From Pelagibius sp965227505 (GTDB lineage Bacteria; Pseudomonadota; Alphaproteobacteria; Kiloniellales; Kiloniellaceae), in NCBI RefSeq assembly GCF_965227505.1, contig NZ_OZ245757.1:5208001-5272000 (forward strand): a DNA stretch of 64,000 nt, given 5' to 3'. The notes below the pieces were generated by a model. It was not told the DNA's origin. It searched no databases and worked only from the letters and a program-made list of their open reading frames with translations. Every line of letters begins with the position of its first letter. Within the stretch, counting starts at the first letter, position 1. Below are positions 8,576-17,827 of this stretch, in pieces. The translations under genes were made by a program, and so were the position numbers.

Positions 8576-9592
8576 GTGCAAGTGACCCAGGACCATCCAC
8601 AGGAGCTGAGTATCCGGGCTCTGCGTGTGCTGGTCGCCGTGGACGAGGCCGGCTCCATGGCCAAGGCCGCCGAACGCCTGGGTGCCAGCCCGGCGGCGAT
8701 CTCCCAGCAGATCACCAACCTCGAGGCCTTTGCCGGAACGATGCTCCTCGATCGCTCTGAACGGCCCCTGCGGCCGACGCCGGCCGGGGCCCTGATGCTG
8801 AGCCACGCCCGCAAAGTGCTGGTGGCGGTGGCCGATGCGCAGGCGCAGATGATGGAGCTGAACCTGGCCGCGCTGCCGCAATTGCGCTTTGCGGTGATCG
8901 ACGATTTCGATGCCTCGGTGACGCCGCGCTTTGTCGCCGCGCTTCACAAAGAGTTTCCGAAGACGGCCCTCAGCGCCGTGTCCGGCCGTTCCGATGCCAT
9001 CACGGCGGCGTTTGTCGCCCGGGAGGCGGATGTCGTCATCACCGGCCTGCCGCCGGACGACCCTTCGGCCTACGACGTCTTCCCGCTGCTGACCGAAACC
9101 TTCGCGGTCGTGGCCGCGCGCGGATGTCTGGACGCTGCGGAGCCCGTGCTCGACCAGTTGCGCCTTCTGCCTTTTGTCCACCACAACGAGAAGATGCCGA
9201 TCGGCCGCTTGGTCGAGCAGCACCTGCGGCGCCATCGTTTCGCGCCCGAGCGGCGGTTCTCCTTCGAGGCGTCGCGCTCCATCCTGGCCATGGTCGGCCA
9301 GCTGGGCGGCTGGACACTGGGCACGCCGCTGAACATCCTCGACGCGACACGCTTTGCGCCTGATGTGGTGGTTCTCCCGTCGCCCTTCACCCGCCTCACG
9401 CGCAGCGTGTCCCTGGCGGCTCGGCGCGGCGAGCTGGGATCGCTGCCAGCACGTCTGGCCGAGACGCTGCGCGGCATCTTGCGCGACCTTGTGCTTCCTG
9501 AAGCCGGGCGACTGATCCCCGGCGGCGAGGATCTTTTCAAGATCCTTGAGGACCCGGCGCCTGCATCCGTTCCTGCGGCAGGAGGATCTTGA
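8576..9592 (+). CDS. LysR-family regulator, likely controlling the betaine/choline genes
   Basis: 338 residues with the LysR HTH (SMAKAAERLGASPAAISQQI at about 27-46) and an effector domain. The GTG at 8576 is used because GGGGAGG ends 4 bases before it and the upstream region carries the probable operator. The gene is divergent from betC and convergent with the MttB-family gene; their 3' ends overlap by 56 bases inside a symmetric inverted repeat. The shared TTAAGGGAATT motif upstream of this gene and upstream of mttB/dehydrogenase suggests it regulates both. Effector unknown; choline, glycine betaine or a demethylated product are candidates. Confidence 0.85.
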   Translation: MQVTQDHPQELSIRALRVLVAVDEAGSMAKAAERLGASPAAISQQITNLEAFAGTMLLDRSERPLRPTPAGALMLSHARKVLVAVADAQAQMMELNLAALPQLRFAVIDDFDASVTPRFVAALHKEFPKTALSAVSGRSDAITAAFVAREADVVITGLPPDDPSAYDVFPLLTETFAVVAARGCLDAAEPVLDQLRLLPFVHHNEKMPIGRLVEQHLRRHRFAPERRFSFEASRSILAMVGQLGGWTLGTPLNILDATRFAPDVVVLPSPFTRLTRSVSLAARRGELGSLPARLAETLRGILRDLVLPEAGRLIPGGEDLFKILEDPAPASVPAAGGS

Positions 9593-9594
9593 AA
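9535..9594. terminator. Inverted repeat covering the overlapping 3' ends of two convergent genes
   Basis: The perfect 12-bp arms TTTCAAGATCCT (9535-9546) and AGGATCTTGAAA (9583-9594) flank an inner CCTGC/GCAGG pairing. Each arm holds the stop codon of one gene (mttB-like stop at 9537-9539, LysR stop at 9590-9592), so both proteins end in Gly-Ser and both encode FKIL in the opposite arm. No U-run follows, so bidirectional termination is only an inference. Confidence 0.5.
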
Positions 9595-11111
9595 CGCTCC
9601 CGGATTGCGCGGTCGGCCGCCGGATCGACGTAGCTGGGAAAATGTCCGGCGAGGATGCGGTCGGCGCGCGCCTTGGCGCGCGTCTGCAGGTCGCTTGCGC
9701 CTGCCTCGGCCCAGGTCCTGGGCTCGTCCCGGTCGGCAAGGCTGGGATAGAAGTAGTCGCGCTGCATGGCCGCCATGGTCTGTGCCGCACCCAGGAAGTG
9801 GCCATCGCCGCTCACGGCTTCGCGAATGGTCTCGAACCCCAGGCTGTCGCGGTCGACCTCGACCCCGCGCAGCATGCGGTAGACGTGGCTGAGCATCTCG
9901 TCGTCGGCGACGAAGGCCTCGAAGGAGGCACCCAGCAGGCTCGCCATCATGCCGGAGGACTCGTAGACCATGTTCGCCCCGGCGAGGCCGGCCGCCAGCG
10001 CCGCGAGGCCCTTTTCCATACCCATCTGTGCGTCCACGGCCTTGGCGTCGGACATGGAGGCGGCGACCCCGGACGGCAGGCCCAGGTGGCGGCCGATCTG
10101 GGCCGCCGCGGCGTTCATCATGCTGATCTCCCCGCCGCCGCCGCAAAAGGCGCCGCTCCGCAGATCGATGACCAGCGGCCAGTTGGAGAAGATCATCGGG
10201 AAGCCGGGCGCGAAGAGGTTCACGAGGGCAAGGGCGGCAAGGGTCTCGGCCGTGGACTGCACGAGGAAGCCCGCCGGCGTCGCCGGCGCCGTCGCCCCGG
10301 ACATGGCCGCCACGATGGCGTTAATCGGGACCCCCAGGCGGATGCACTCCAGCGTCACGCCCACCGCGTCTTCGCCGTAGCGCAATGGTGAGATCACCGG
10401 ACTGATGTGCGCTTTGCAGAACGGCCGTTCGCGAAAGCGGCCCGCACCGCCGAGGGCGAGATCGAACATCTCGATCACCGGCGCCACGTGCTCCGGTAAG
10501 GTAAAGGAGGTTCCGACCGGCTTGGTGGTGCCGGCCAGCAGCGCATAGGCGGTGTTGATGTCGAGGTCGAGCGTATCCTCAACGTCGGTGGCGACGCAGC
10601 AGCGCGTGAACCAGCTGACGTTCGCCAGGGTGTCGATCAGGCGCGTGAAGTCGTAGAGATCGGCAAGGGTGGAGGGGCGGTAGAGGCCGGTGGTGCGGTC
10701 CAGCGTCTGCACAGCGGCGCCGCCGGTCCCGAAGTAGACCCTGTCGCCGCCGACCTCGATGTCGTGGCGGTGGTCCCGGCCGTGATAGGTGAAGCCCTTG
10801 GCTGCCCCGCCCACGATGTCCTCCACCATTGCGCGGGGGTAGCAGAGCCGCTGTTCGGCGTTGAGATGCGCGCCCCGGGCCAGCGCCTTTTCCTCGACGA
10901 TCGTGGGAACCTCGGCCATGCCGATTTCTTCCAGGACCCGGAAGGCCTCGTCACAGATGGTCCGCAGGTCTGATTCCGTCAGCGGCCGGTAGGCGCCCCC
11001 GGGCTGGCCGGGCGGGCAGGGGTCGACCGCGGCCTCGGCGGCCTGGCGGGCGGCGATGCGGGCTGCGCGCCCGCGTCCCCGGCGCCCCAGCCTGGACTCT
11101 TCCGACGTCAT
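9537..11111 (-). CDS. MttB-family (non-pyrrolysine) trimethylamine/betaine methyltransferase
   Basis: 524 residues of the MttB superfamily, which demethylates quaternary amines with a corrinoid protein as methyl acceptor. Family features include the N-terminal Arg-rich stretch, ITYHGRD-like and GGAAVQTLDRTTG segments, and the central SGATAPATPAGFLVQ barrel region. There is no in-frame TAG, so this is not the pyrrolysine TMA enzyme; non-Pyl members include the glycine betaine methyltransferase MtgB. No corrinoid protein (MttC/MtgC) is encoded nearby, so the methyl acceptor is unclear. The gene is divergent from the dimethylglycine/sarcosine dehydrogenase-like gene at 11316, consistent with stepwise demethylation of a betaine. 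Confidence 0.85.
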   Translation of the reverse strand: MTSEESRLGRRGRGRAARIAARQAAEAAVDPCPPGQPGGAYRPLTESDLRTICDEAFRVLEEIGMAEVPTIVEEKALARGAHLNAEQRLCYPRAMVEDIVGGAAKGFTYHGRDHRHDIEVGGDRVYFGTGGAAVQTLDRTTGLYRPSTLADLYDFTRLIDTLANVSWFTRCCVATDVEDTLDLDINTAYALLAGTTKPVGTSFTLPEHVAPVIEMFDLALGGAGRFRERPFCKAHISPVISPLRYGEDAVGVTLECIRLGVPINAIVAAMSGATAPATPAGFLVQSTAETLAALALVNLFAPGFPMIFSNWPLVIDLRSGAFCGGGGEISMMNAAAAQIGRHLGLPSGVAASMSDAKAVDAQMGMEKGLAALAAGLAGANMVYESSGMMASLLGASFEAFVADDEMLSHVYRMLRGVEVDRDSLGFETIREAVSGDGHFLGAAQTMAAMQRDYFYPSLADRDEPRTWAEAGASDLQTRAKARADRILAGHFPSYVDPAADRAIRERFKILLPQERMQAPGPQGS

Positions 11112-11193
11112 GACGATCCCCTCGCAGCGCCCTTTCGATACGCGCCCCAGTCTGCCTCACGGCCCCTCCCTGCGCAGGGCGTTCGACGTCAGG

Positions 11194-11232
11194 TTAAGGG
11201 AATTCGAAGGCCGCCCGGCATTCTTCCTTAAC
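11194..11232 (+). promoter_or_regulatory. Candidate LysR operator between mttB-like and dehydrogenase genes
   Basis: TTAAGGGAATTCGA (11194-11207) repeats the motif seen at 8521-8534. Together with CCTTAAC (11226-11232) it forms an inverted pair (GTTAAGG...CCTTAAC) in the 204-base divergent promoter region. Regulation by the LysR protein at 8576 is inferred from motif sharing. Confidence 0.45.
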
Positions 11233-11315
11233 ACGCGGGATCCCGGTTAACCCCGGCGCCGCCGTTGCGCATGCTGCCGCTTTCCAGATAAAGGCGGTGA
11301 GGGGCCGGTCGGACG

Positions 11316-13736
11316 ATGAAGACGCATGCGCGGGTGGTGGTGATCGGCGGGGGCATCGGCGGATGCAGCGCGCTCTATCACCTGACCGAGGAAGGCTGGC
11401 ACGACGTCGTGCTGGTGGAGCGGGACGAGCTGACCTCCGGAACCACCTGGCATTCGGCCGCGCAGGTCACCAATTTCGGTGCCATCCAGGTCATGGTCGG
11501 CCTGAAATCCCATTCCATCCGCCTCTACAAGGAACTGGCCGACGACCCGGACTACCCCATCAACTACCACCACGCGACGGGCGGTCTGCGCCTGGCCTCG
11601 ACCCAGGATCATCTCGACGGTTACCGCCATTTCATGTCCCTGGCCAAGGGCATGGGCGTGGACTTCGAGCTCCTGGATCCTGAAGAGAGCGGGCGGCGCC
11701 ACCCGCTGATCACCACCGACGGGCTGCTGGGTGCCCTCTGGGACCCGCTGGACGGTGACATCGACCCGGCGCAGCTTTGCCAGGCCCTGGCGCGGCGTGC
11801 CCGCCTGGCCGGCGCCGAGATCTATCGCCACACCGCCGTGACCGGGCTGACCCAAAAGCCGGGCGGTGAGTGGATCGTCCACACGGACAAGGGCGACATT
11901 CACTGCGAGATGTTCGTCAACGCCGGCGGCTACCGCTGCAACGAGATCGCCGCCATGACCGGCGACGAACTGCCGGTGGCGTCGATGGAGCACCAGTACC
12001 TGCTGACCGAGCCGATTCCGGCGATCGCGGCGCTGGACTTCCGGGTTCCCCTGATCCGCTGTCCGACCGACGACTTCTACGCCCGCCAGGAAAAGCACGG
12101 CCTGCTGGTCGGCTTCTACGAACAGGACTGCCGCACCTGGGGCCTGGACGGGATCGATCCCAACTTCACCAATGCGCTCTGTCCGGACGATCTCGACCGC
12201 TGCATGGACGTCATGGAGGGAACCTTCGCCCGCGTGCCCTGCCTCATGGAGGCGGGCATTCACAGCGTGATCAACGGACCCATCACCTACACGCCGGACG
12301 GCGTGCCGCTGGTGGGAAAGCTGCCGGGCAAGCGCAATGCCTGGTGCATCACGGGCCTGCGCGCCGGTCTCGGCGAGGGCGGCGGCCACGGCTGGCTGCT
12401 GGCGCAGATGATGGTTCATGGTGAAGCCTGCTACGACACCTGGCCCCTCGATCCCCGGCGTTTCACGCGCTATGCAAACGTGGAGTACACGGCACTCAAG
12501 GCGATCGAGGACTACCAGAACGAGTTCCGCTTCCACATGCCCCACGAGCACCGCCCGGCGGCGCGGCCGATCAAGACCACGCCGCTCTATCCGCGCCTGA
12601 AAGAGCTGGGCGCCGCCTTCGGGGTCGTGAACGGCTGGGAACGCGCCCTCTACTTCAAGCCGGCGCCGGATTTCGAGGAAGTGCACTCCTTCCGCTTCAA
12701 CAACACCTTCGGCGTGGTGGGCGCCGAGGTCGAAGCGGTTCAGAACGCTGTCGGCATCATGGAGATCTCCGGATTCAATCGCTACGAATTGCGGGGGAAG
12801 GGCGCGCGGGACTGGCTGGACGGTCTTGTCTGCTCGCGGTTGCCGGCGCGGCCCGGGCGTGTCGCTCTGACCTATTTCCTGACCGAACGGGGCAACGTCG
12901 CCGGAGAGGCGACCGTCGCCGCTCTGGGAGAAGACCGTTTCTGGTTCGGCTCGGCGGCGGCGGCGGAGTACCACGACATGGACTGGCTCCGCGAACAGCT
13001 GCCGGCCGACGGCTCGGTGCGGATCGAGAGCCTCACCAACAGCCATACCATCCTGGTGGTTGCCGGCCCGCGGGCCCGCGGCCTGCTGACCGCCGTGGCG
13101 CCGCGGACGGATTGGTCCAGGGAAGCCTTGCCCTGGCTGTCCGTGCGCCCCGTGCGTATCGGTCATGCCGAGGCGGTCGCCATGGCGGTGTCCTTTTCAG
13201 GCGAGCTGGCCTGGGAGCTGCACATTCCCAATGCCCAGCTTCTGCCGGCCTTCGAGGCCTTGTGGGCGGTTGGGGAGCGCTTCGGCCTGCGCCCCTTCGG
13301 CCTTTACGCAACGGAGGCCATGCGTCTCGAAAAGGGCTTTCGGCATTGGAAGGCGGATCTGATCACTGAGTTCAATCCTTTGGAATGCGGGCTGGACCGC
13401 TTCGTCCGCTGGGACAAGGATTTCGTCGGCAAGGCAGGCCTGGAGGCCATGCGTGCCGCCGGCCCGCGGCGCCGCTTCGTCACCCTGACGCTGGAAACCT
13501 CCCGCGCACCGGCCCAGCCGGGCGACTCGATACTGCACGACGGAGCGGTGGTGGGCACCGTGACCTCCGCCGGCTGGGGACACCGGGTCGCGCGCAACAT
13601 CGCCCTCGGTTTCGTCGATCCCTCCTGCGCCGTGGAGGGGTCCAGTTTGACCGTCGAGGTGATCGGCGAGCCCGTCGCTGCGGAGGTTTCGGCGCCCTGC
13701 CTCTACGATCCGGATTTCACGCGCGTAAGGGCGTGA
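11316..13736 (+). CDS. FAD-dependent dimethylglycine/sarcosine dehydrogenase-like protein
   Basis: 806 residues with the two-part layout of DMGDH/sarcosine dehydrogenase. The N-terminal FAD-binding DAO domain (VVVIGGGIGGCSALYHL at about 7-23, then TSGTTWHSAAQV with the conserved His) runs to about residue 365. A linker domain near 370-430 follows, then a GcvT-like folate-binding domain with its C-terminal barrel to the end. These enzymes oxidatively remove N-methyl groups and pass the C1 unit to tetrahydrofolate. The substrate could be dimethylglycine, sarcosine or another N-methyl amino acid. The gene is divergent from the MttB-like gene and ends 24 bases before the convergent LacI gene. Cytoplasmic. 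Confidence 0.88.
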   Translation: MKTHARVVVIGGGIGGCSALYHLTEEGWHDVVLVERDELTSGTTWHSAAQVTNFGAIQVMVGLKSHSIRLYKELADDPDYPINYHHATGGLRLASTQDHLDGYRHFMSLAKGMGVDFELLDPEESGRRHPLITTDGLLGALWDPLDGDIDPAQLCQALARRARLAGAEIYRHTAVTGLTQKPGGEWIVHTDKGDIHCEMFVNAGGYRCNEIAAMTGDELPVASMEHQYLLTEPIPAIAALDFRVPLIRCPTDDFYARQEKHGLLVGFYEQDCRTWGLDGIDPNFTNALCPDDLDRCMDVMEGTFARVPCLMEAGIHSVINGPITYTPDGVPLVGKLPGKRNAWCITGLRAGLGEGGGHGWLLAQMMVHGEACYDTWPLDPRRFTRYANVEYTALKAIEDYQNEFRFHMPHEHRPAARPIKTTPLYPRLKELGAAFGVVNGWERALYFKPAPDFEEVHSFRFNNTFGVVGAEVEAVQNAVGIMEISGFNRYELRGKGARDWLDGLVCSRLPARPGRVALTYFLTERGNVAGEATVAALGEDRFWFGSAAAAEYHDMDWLREQLPADGSVRIESLTNSHTILVVAGPRARGLLTAVAPRTDWSREALPWLSVRPVRIGHAEAVAMAVSFSGELAWELHIPNAQLLPAFEALWAVGERFGLRPFGLYATEAMRLEKGFRHWKADLITEFNPLECGLDRFVRWDKDFVGKAGLEAMRAAGPRRRFVTLTLETSRAPAQPGDSILHDGAVVGTVTSAGWGHRVARNIALGFVDPSCAVEGSSLTVEVIGEPVAAEVSAPCLYDPDFTRVRA

Positions 13737-13760
13737 CGTATGACGGAGAAGGCAGTGTCG

Positions 13761-14792
13761 TCAGGCGAGGTGGCGGCTGGTCCGTGGCGCCGCCGTCGAG
13801 CGCCGCACCACCAGCGTCGTCTCCAGGGGCCGCGGGGCGACGATGCGCTCGCCGCGCAGGCAGGCCAGGAGGTGCTGAGCCGCCTGCCGGCCCATTTCCT
13901 CCCGCGGCGTGCGCACGGTGGTCAGCGTCGGGCTTGTCTGGCTCGCCAGCCACATGTCGTCGAAGCCGGTGACCGAGACCTCGCCGGGCACGGCGATGCC
14001 CATATCCTTGGCCTCGAACAAGGCGCCATAGGCATGCGGCTCGGACCCGCAGACGATCACGGTCGGCGGTTCCGGGGCCGACATGAGGATGTGAAAGGCA
14101 TCGCGGCCGGCATCCGGCTCGAAGGGGCGGTAGAGAAGATGGGCCGGGTCCAGTGTGAGGCCATGCCGCGTCAGCGCCTTCTGCACGCCCGAGAGCCGCG
14201 CACCGGCGCGGTCGTTCTGATCCACGTGGCCGGAAATCATCCCAAAGCGGCGATGCCCGAGGGAGACCAGATAGTCGACGAGATGCCCGGCTGCCGCGGC
14301 ATTGTCGAAACCGACGCAATGCTCCTGCCGGTCTCCGCTGGACACCCAGGTCAGGACATAGGGAATGCCGTGGCGTTCGATCTGGCGATAGATGTTGGGA
14401 TCGCGGTGCGCCCCGACCAGAAGCAGGGCATCGACCTGGCTTTCCAGAAAGTTGCGGATGTGGACCCGCTCGTGCTGCGGGTCGTATTCGGAGCAGGCGA
14501 CCGCCACCGTGTAGCCGGCGCTGCCGATTTCCTTCTGAAAGGCTTCCAGGGGGCCGCCGAAGAGCATGTTGTCGAGCGACGGCAGGATGGCCCCGATCAT
14601 ATGGGAGCGCCGGGACGCAAGGGCCCGGGCGGCCCCGTTGGGGACATAGCCAAGCTCGTCGATGGCGCTTTGGATGCGCGCCCGCTTCTCCGCCCGGACG
14701 CTCTGCGGCTGGTTGATGCAGCGCGAGACCGTTGCAGGGGAGACGCCGGCAAGGCGTGCCACATCTTCCAGGGTCGTCGACGCACGGCGCAT
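13761..14792 (-). CDS. LacI-family transcriptional regulator
   Basis: 343 residues with a LacI HTH (TLEDVARLAGVSPATVSRCI, residues 7-26, then hinge PNGAARALAS) and a periplasmic-binding-like sensor domain. It probably represses the divergent operon starting at 15070 and itself. An exact palindrome TGAAAGCGCTTTCA lies at 14993-15006, and a 12/14 match lies 6 bases upstream of its own start codon at 14798-14811. The inducer is likely the substrate imported or oxidised by the HisD-like/DegT/ABC operon. Confidence 0.92.
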   Translation of the reverse strand: MRRASTTLEDVARLAGVSPATVSRCINQPQSVRAEKRARIQSAIDELGYVPNGAARALASRRSHMIGAILPSLDNMLFGGPLEAFQKEIGSAGYTVAVACSEYDPQHERVHIRNFLESQVDALLLVGAHRDPNIYRQIERHGIPYVLTWVSSGDRQEHCVGFDNAAAAGHLVDYLVSLGHRRFGMISGHVDQNDRAGARLSGVQKALTRHGLTLDPAHLLYRPFEPDAGRDAFHILMSAPEPPTVIVCGSEPHAYGALFEAKDMGIAVPGEVSVTGFDDMWLASQTSPTLTTVRTPREEMGRQAAQHLLACLRGERIVAPRPLETTLVVRRSTAAPRTSRHLA

Positions 14793-14797
14793 TCGTT

Positions 14798-14811
14798 TGA
14801 AAGCCCTTCCA
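14798..14811. promoter_or_regulatory. LacI-type operator, autoregulatory copy
   Basis: TGAAAGCCCTTCCA matches the perfect operator at 14993-15006 at 12 of 14 positions and sits directly upstream of the lacI-type start codon. Confidence 0.55.
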
Positions 14812-14992
14812 AAAAAACCTGGGAACAGGCAAATCTGCCATGACCGTCAGATCAGGCTAGCGCATTCTGCGAGTTCTGGGAACCTTAGTCATTTGGGATT
14901 TTACTGTGTTTTCAGGCCCAAGGGCGGCTAATGCGCCAGCATGTTGACTCTCCGCCAAGGTCTGTGGTCTGTTGTTGGAAAGAGTGCGAAAG

Positions 14993-15006
14993 TGAAAGCG
15001 CTTTCA
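14993..15006. promoter_or_regulatory. LacI-family operator, perfect palindrome
   Basis: TGAAAGCGCTTTCA is a perfect 14-bp palindrome with the central CG step typical of LacI/GalR sites. It lies 63 bases upstream of the HisD-like start at 15070, which favours that start over in-frame ATGs at 14941 (upstream of the operator) and 15010. Confidence 0.75.
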
Positions 15007-15069
15007 AAAATGACAAGGGATAGGGTCTTCGGGCTGGCGGCCGGACCCGGGCGGCAAGGTTCTACGGCG

Positions 15070-16404
15070 ATGGGAGAGGTTTACCTCAAAAAGGCTTCGG
15101 GCCAGGCCAAGGCGGCTGCTGCGCAGACCGGCGAGATTGTCGCCGGCATGCTCGCAGAGCTTGAAAGCGGGGGTGAGGCGGCCAGTCGCGCCTTCGCCGA
15201 AAAGCTGGATTCCTGGCGCGGCGACATCGTGGCGCCGGAGGACTGGTTCCGCGATGCCGAGGCGCGGCTCCCCGAAACGACCAAGGACGACCTGCGCTAT
15301 GCCCACGCGCGGGTGCGCGATTTCGCCCAGCGGCAACGGGATTCCCAGCAGGAATTCGAAACCGAACTGCTTGACGGCCTGGTGGCCGGGCAGCGGTTGA
15401 TTCCCGTAACCACGGCCGGATGCTATGTCCCGGGCGGCCGCTATGCCCATGCCGCCTCGGCGATCATGAGTGTCTGCACCGCCAAGACCGCCGGCGTGGA
15501 GAACGTGATCGCGACCTCGCCGGCCAAGGGCGATCAGCGCATTCATCCCGCGATCCTCTATGCGATGAAGCTTTCCGGCGCCGACAGCGTCCTGGCCCTG
15601 GGCGGTGTACAGGGGGTTGCAGCCCTGGCTTACGGCCATTTCACAGGGCATCCGGCCGATATTATCGTCGGTCCCGGCAACAGTTTCGTCGCCGAGGCCA
15701 AGCGGATGCTCTTCGGGCGCGTCGGCATCGATGTCATCGCCGGCCCCACGGAGTCGATGGTTGCCGCCGACGATACGGCGGATGCCGCGATCGTTGCCGC
15801 CGACCTGGCCGGCCAGGCCGAGCATGGTCCCGATTCCCCGGTCTGGCTGGTCACCACCAGCCGCCGCCTTGGCGAGCAGGTGATCGAGCTTATGCCGCGG
15901 GTCATCGACGCCTTGCCCGGTCTGTCGCGGGAGTCCGCCACGGCGGCGTGGCGAGACTTTGGCGAGGTGATCCTCACCGACACCCGCGAAGAAGCCTGTG
16001 CCGTCTGCGACCGCTACGCGCCCGAGCATCTGCAGGTTCAAGCGGAGGACCTGGACTGGTGGCTGAAGTCCCTAAAGAACTACGGCTCCCTGTTTCTGGG
16101 TGAAGAGACGACGGTGGCCTTCGGCGACAAGTGCTCCGGACCCAACCATATTCTGCCGACGCGCGGTGCCGGGCGTTACTCCGGCGGCCTCAACGCGCAG
16201 AAGTTCATCAAGGTGCTGACCTATCAGCGTATGACCCGCGGAGCCTCGCGGGACGTCGCTCAGGTCTCGAGCCGTATTTCGCGTCTGGAGGGCATGGAGG
16301 GGCATGCCATGACCGGCGATGTACGCCTGGCCAAGTACTTCCCGGGTGAGGAGTTCCGACTTTCCCCGGAGGCCTCTGCAGAAACGGAGACAGCTGCACA
16401 ATGA
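15070..16404 (+). CDS. Histidinol-dehydrogenase-like NAD-dependent alcohol dehydrogenase (HisD paralogue)
   Basis: 444 residues across the HisD fold. The Zn ligands Q249 and H252 are in GQAEHGPDS; the conserved NAD/active-site segments TTAGCYVPGG, IVGPGNSFVAEAK and CSGPNHILPTRGAGRY are present. It sits outside a his operon, beside an aminotransferase and a betaine-type ABC system. The N-terminus (MGEVYLKKAS) also resembles catabolic HisD paralogues such as sulfopropanediol dehydrogenase HpsN, rather than biosynthetic HisD. It probably oxidises a primary alcohol to an acid in two steps; the substrate is unknown. The start at 15070 fits the family N-terminus and the operator upstream. It overlaps the next gene by 4 bases, so the two are translationally coupled. 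Confidence 0.85.
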   Translation: MGEVYLKKASGQAKAAAAQTGEIVAGMLAELESGGEAASRAFAEKLDSWRGDIVAPEDWFRDAEARLPETTKDDLRYAHARVRDFAQRQRDSQQEFETELLDGLVAGQRLIPVTTAGCYVPGGRYAHAASAIMSVCTAKTAGVENVIATSPAKGDQRIHPAILYAMKLSGADSVLALGGVQGVAALAYGHFTGHPADIIVGPGNSFVAEAKRMLFGRVGIDVIAGPTESMVAADDTADAAIVAADLAGQAEHGPDSPVWLVTTSRRLGEQVIELMPRVIDALPGLSRESATAAWRDFGEVILTDTREEACAVCDRYAPEHLQVQAEDLDWWLKSLKNYGSLFLGEETTVAFGDKCSGPNHILPTRGAGRYSGGLNAQKFIKVLTYQRMTRGASRDVAQVSSRISRLEGMEGHAMTGDVRLAKYFPGEEFRLSPEASAETETAAQ

Positions 16405-17663
16405 GCGAGAAGGGCGCGCTCCTGGACACTTCGGGCCGCACGGTCTTCCGCGGCGATCTGAGCGCACCCGATCCCATACCGGAGGCCGGTGTCGAAGCGG
16501 CGGTGAAGCTGCTGCGGGACGGCCGACTGTTCCGCTATGGCGAAGACCGCAACAGCATTCCGGAAGCCGCACTCCTGGAGCAGGAGTTCGCGGATTACAC
16601 GGGCCGCAAGTACTGCCTGGGCGTCAACTCCGGCGGCTGTGCCATGTTCCTTGCATTGCGGGCCTGTGGCGTGGAGCCCGGCGACAAGGTTCTGGTGAAC
16701 GCGTTTACCCTCGCGCCCGTACCCGGCGCCATCGCGCATGCCGGCGCCGAGGCTGTGCTGGTGGACATCGACGAGCGCTATGTCGTCGACCTCGACGACC
16801 TCGATCGAAAGGCTGAGCAGAGCGGAGCGCGCTACTTCCTGCTGTCCTACATGCGGGGTCACATTCCCGACATGGAGGCGGTCGTCGCCCTCTGCGAGCG
16901 CCGCGGACTGATCCTGATCGAGGACTGCGCGCATACCATGGGGGCCGGATGGAAGGGCCGACTGACCGGCGGGTTCGGTCATGTCGGCTGCTTCAGCACC
17001 CAGACTTTCAAACACATGAACTCCGGCGAAGGCGGGCTTCTGGTGACGGACGACAAAGACATCGCCGCCCGGGCGATCCTGCTGTCCGGCAGCTATATGC
17101 TCTATGCGCAGCACCGTGCCCGGCCGTCGCTGGAGGTCTTCGAACGGCACCGCTATGCCACGCCCAACTGCTCCATGCGGATGTCGGGCCTGGTGGCCGC
17201 GATCCTGCGGTCCCAACTCCCCTTGTTGGATGAACGCAACGCGCGTTGGCGTCACATCTATCGGGTCCTCGCCGGTGAGCTTGAGGCGGTCGACGGCATT
17301 GTGCTGCCACAGCGCCCGCCTGAAGAGGAATTCACGCCCAGCTCGTTGCAGTTCTCCTTCGCCGAGGATGCTTTGACGGGCGAACAGGCCCTCCGTTTCG
17401 TGCAGGAGGCCGATGCTCACGGCGTTCACGTCAAATGGTTCGGCGCCGAGCATGCGATCGGGTTCACAAGCCGGCACGACCATTGGCGCTACATCGGCAC
17501 GGCCAGGAAGGGTAGTCTGCCAAGCGCGGATCGCGTGCTGCACCGGCTCTGCGATCTGCGCCTGCCGCTCTGGTTGAATGATGAGGACTGCCGGACCATC
17601 GCTGCGGTCTTGGCCGAGGCGATGGCGGTGGCGAGGGGGACGAAGGTTAGGGCTTGCGCCTAG
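16401..17663 (+). CDS. DegT/DnrJ/EryC1-family PLP aminotransferase
   Basis: 420 residues with the DegT fold. The PLP-binding Lys is K204 in STQTFKHMNSGEGG, the ring-contacting Asp is D175 (LIEDCAHTMGA), and SGGCAMFLALRA is at 77-88. Family members usually aminate sugar ketones, but here there are no nucleotide-sugar genes. The coupling to a HisD-like dehydrogenase (4-base overlap) and a betaine-type importer suggests a catabolic transaminase or lyase on an amino-alcohol substrate. That role is inference. A LacI operator precedes the operon. Confidence 0.85.
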   Translation: MSEKGALLDTSGRTVFRGDLSAPDPIPEAGVEAAVKLLRDGRLFRYGEDRNSIPEAALLEQEFADYTGRKYCLGVNSGGCAMFLALRACGVEPGDKVLVNAFTLAPVPGAIAHAGAEAVLVDIDERYVVDLDDLDRKAEQSGARYFLLSYMRGHIPDMEAVVALCERRGLILIEDCAHTMGAGWKGRLTGGFGHVGCFSTQTFKHMNSGEGGLLVTDDKDIAARAILLSGSYMLYAQHRARPSLEVFERHRYATPNCSMRMSGLVAAILRSQLPLLDERNARWRHIYRVLAGELEAVDGIVLPQRPPEEEFTPSSLQFSFAEDALTGEQALRFVQEADAHGVHVKWFGAEHAIGFTSRHDHWRYIGTARKGSLPSADRVLHRLCDLRLPLWLNDEDCRTIAAVLAEAMAVARGTKVRACA

Positions 17664-17827
17664 ACCGGCCCTGCTGGTCCGCGGTGCGGTCTGCTTTTTG
17701 AGGTTGATCAGATGGGGAGGTGCAGGACACCTCAATTGAGATAAGATCGGGTTGAGTTAACGCAGACGATCGGGGCAACCGACGTCAAGTACAAGACAAA
17801 CAAACTTATGAGCAGGAGTAAGAGGCA

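Noticed and set aside
9537..11111. Pyrrolysine-containing trimethylamine methyltransferase
   Set aside because: There is no in-frame TAG, so it belongs to the non-pyrrolysine MttB group.
15070..16404. Biosynthetic histidinol dehydrogenase
   Set aside because: No other his gene is near, and it is LacI-controlled and coupled to an aminotransferase and a betaine-type importer.
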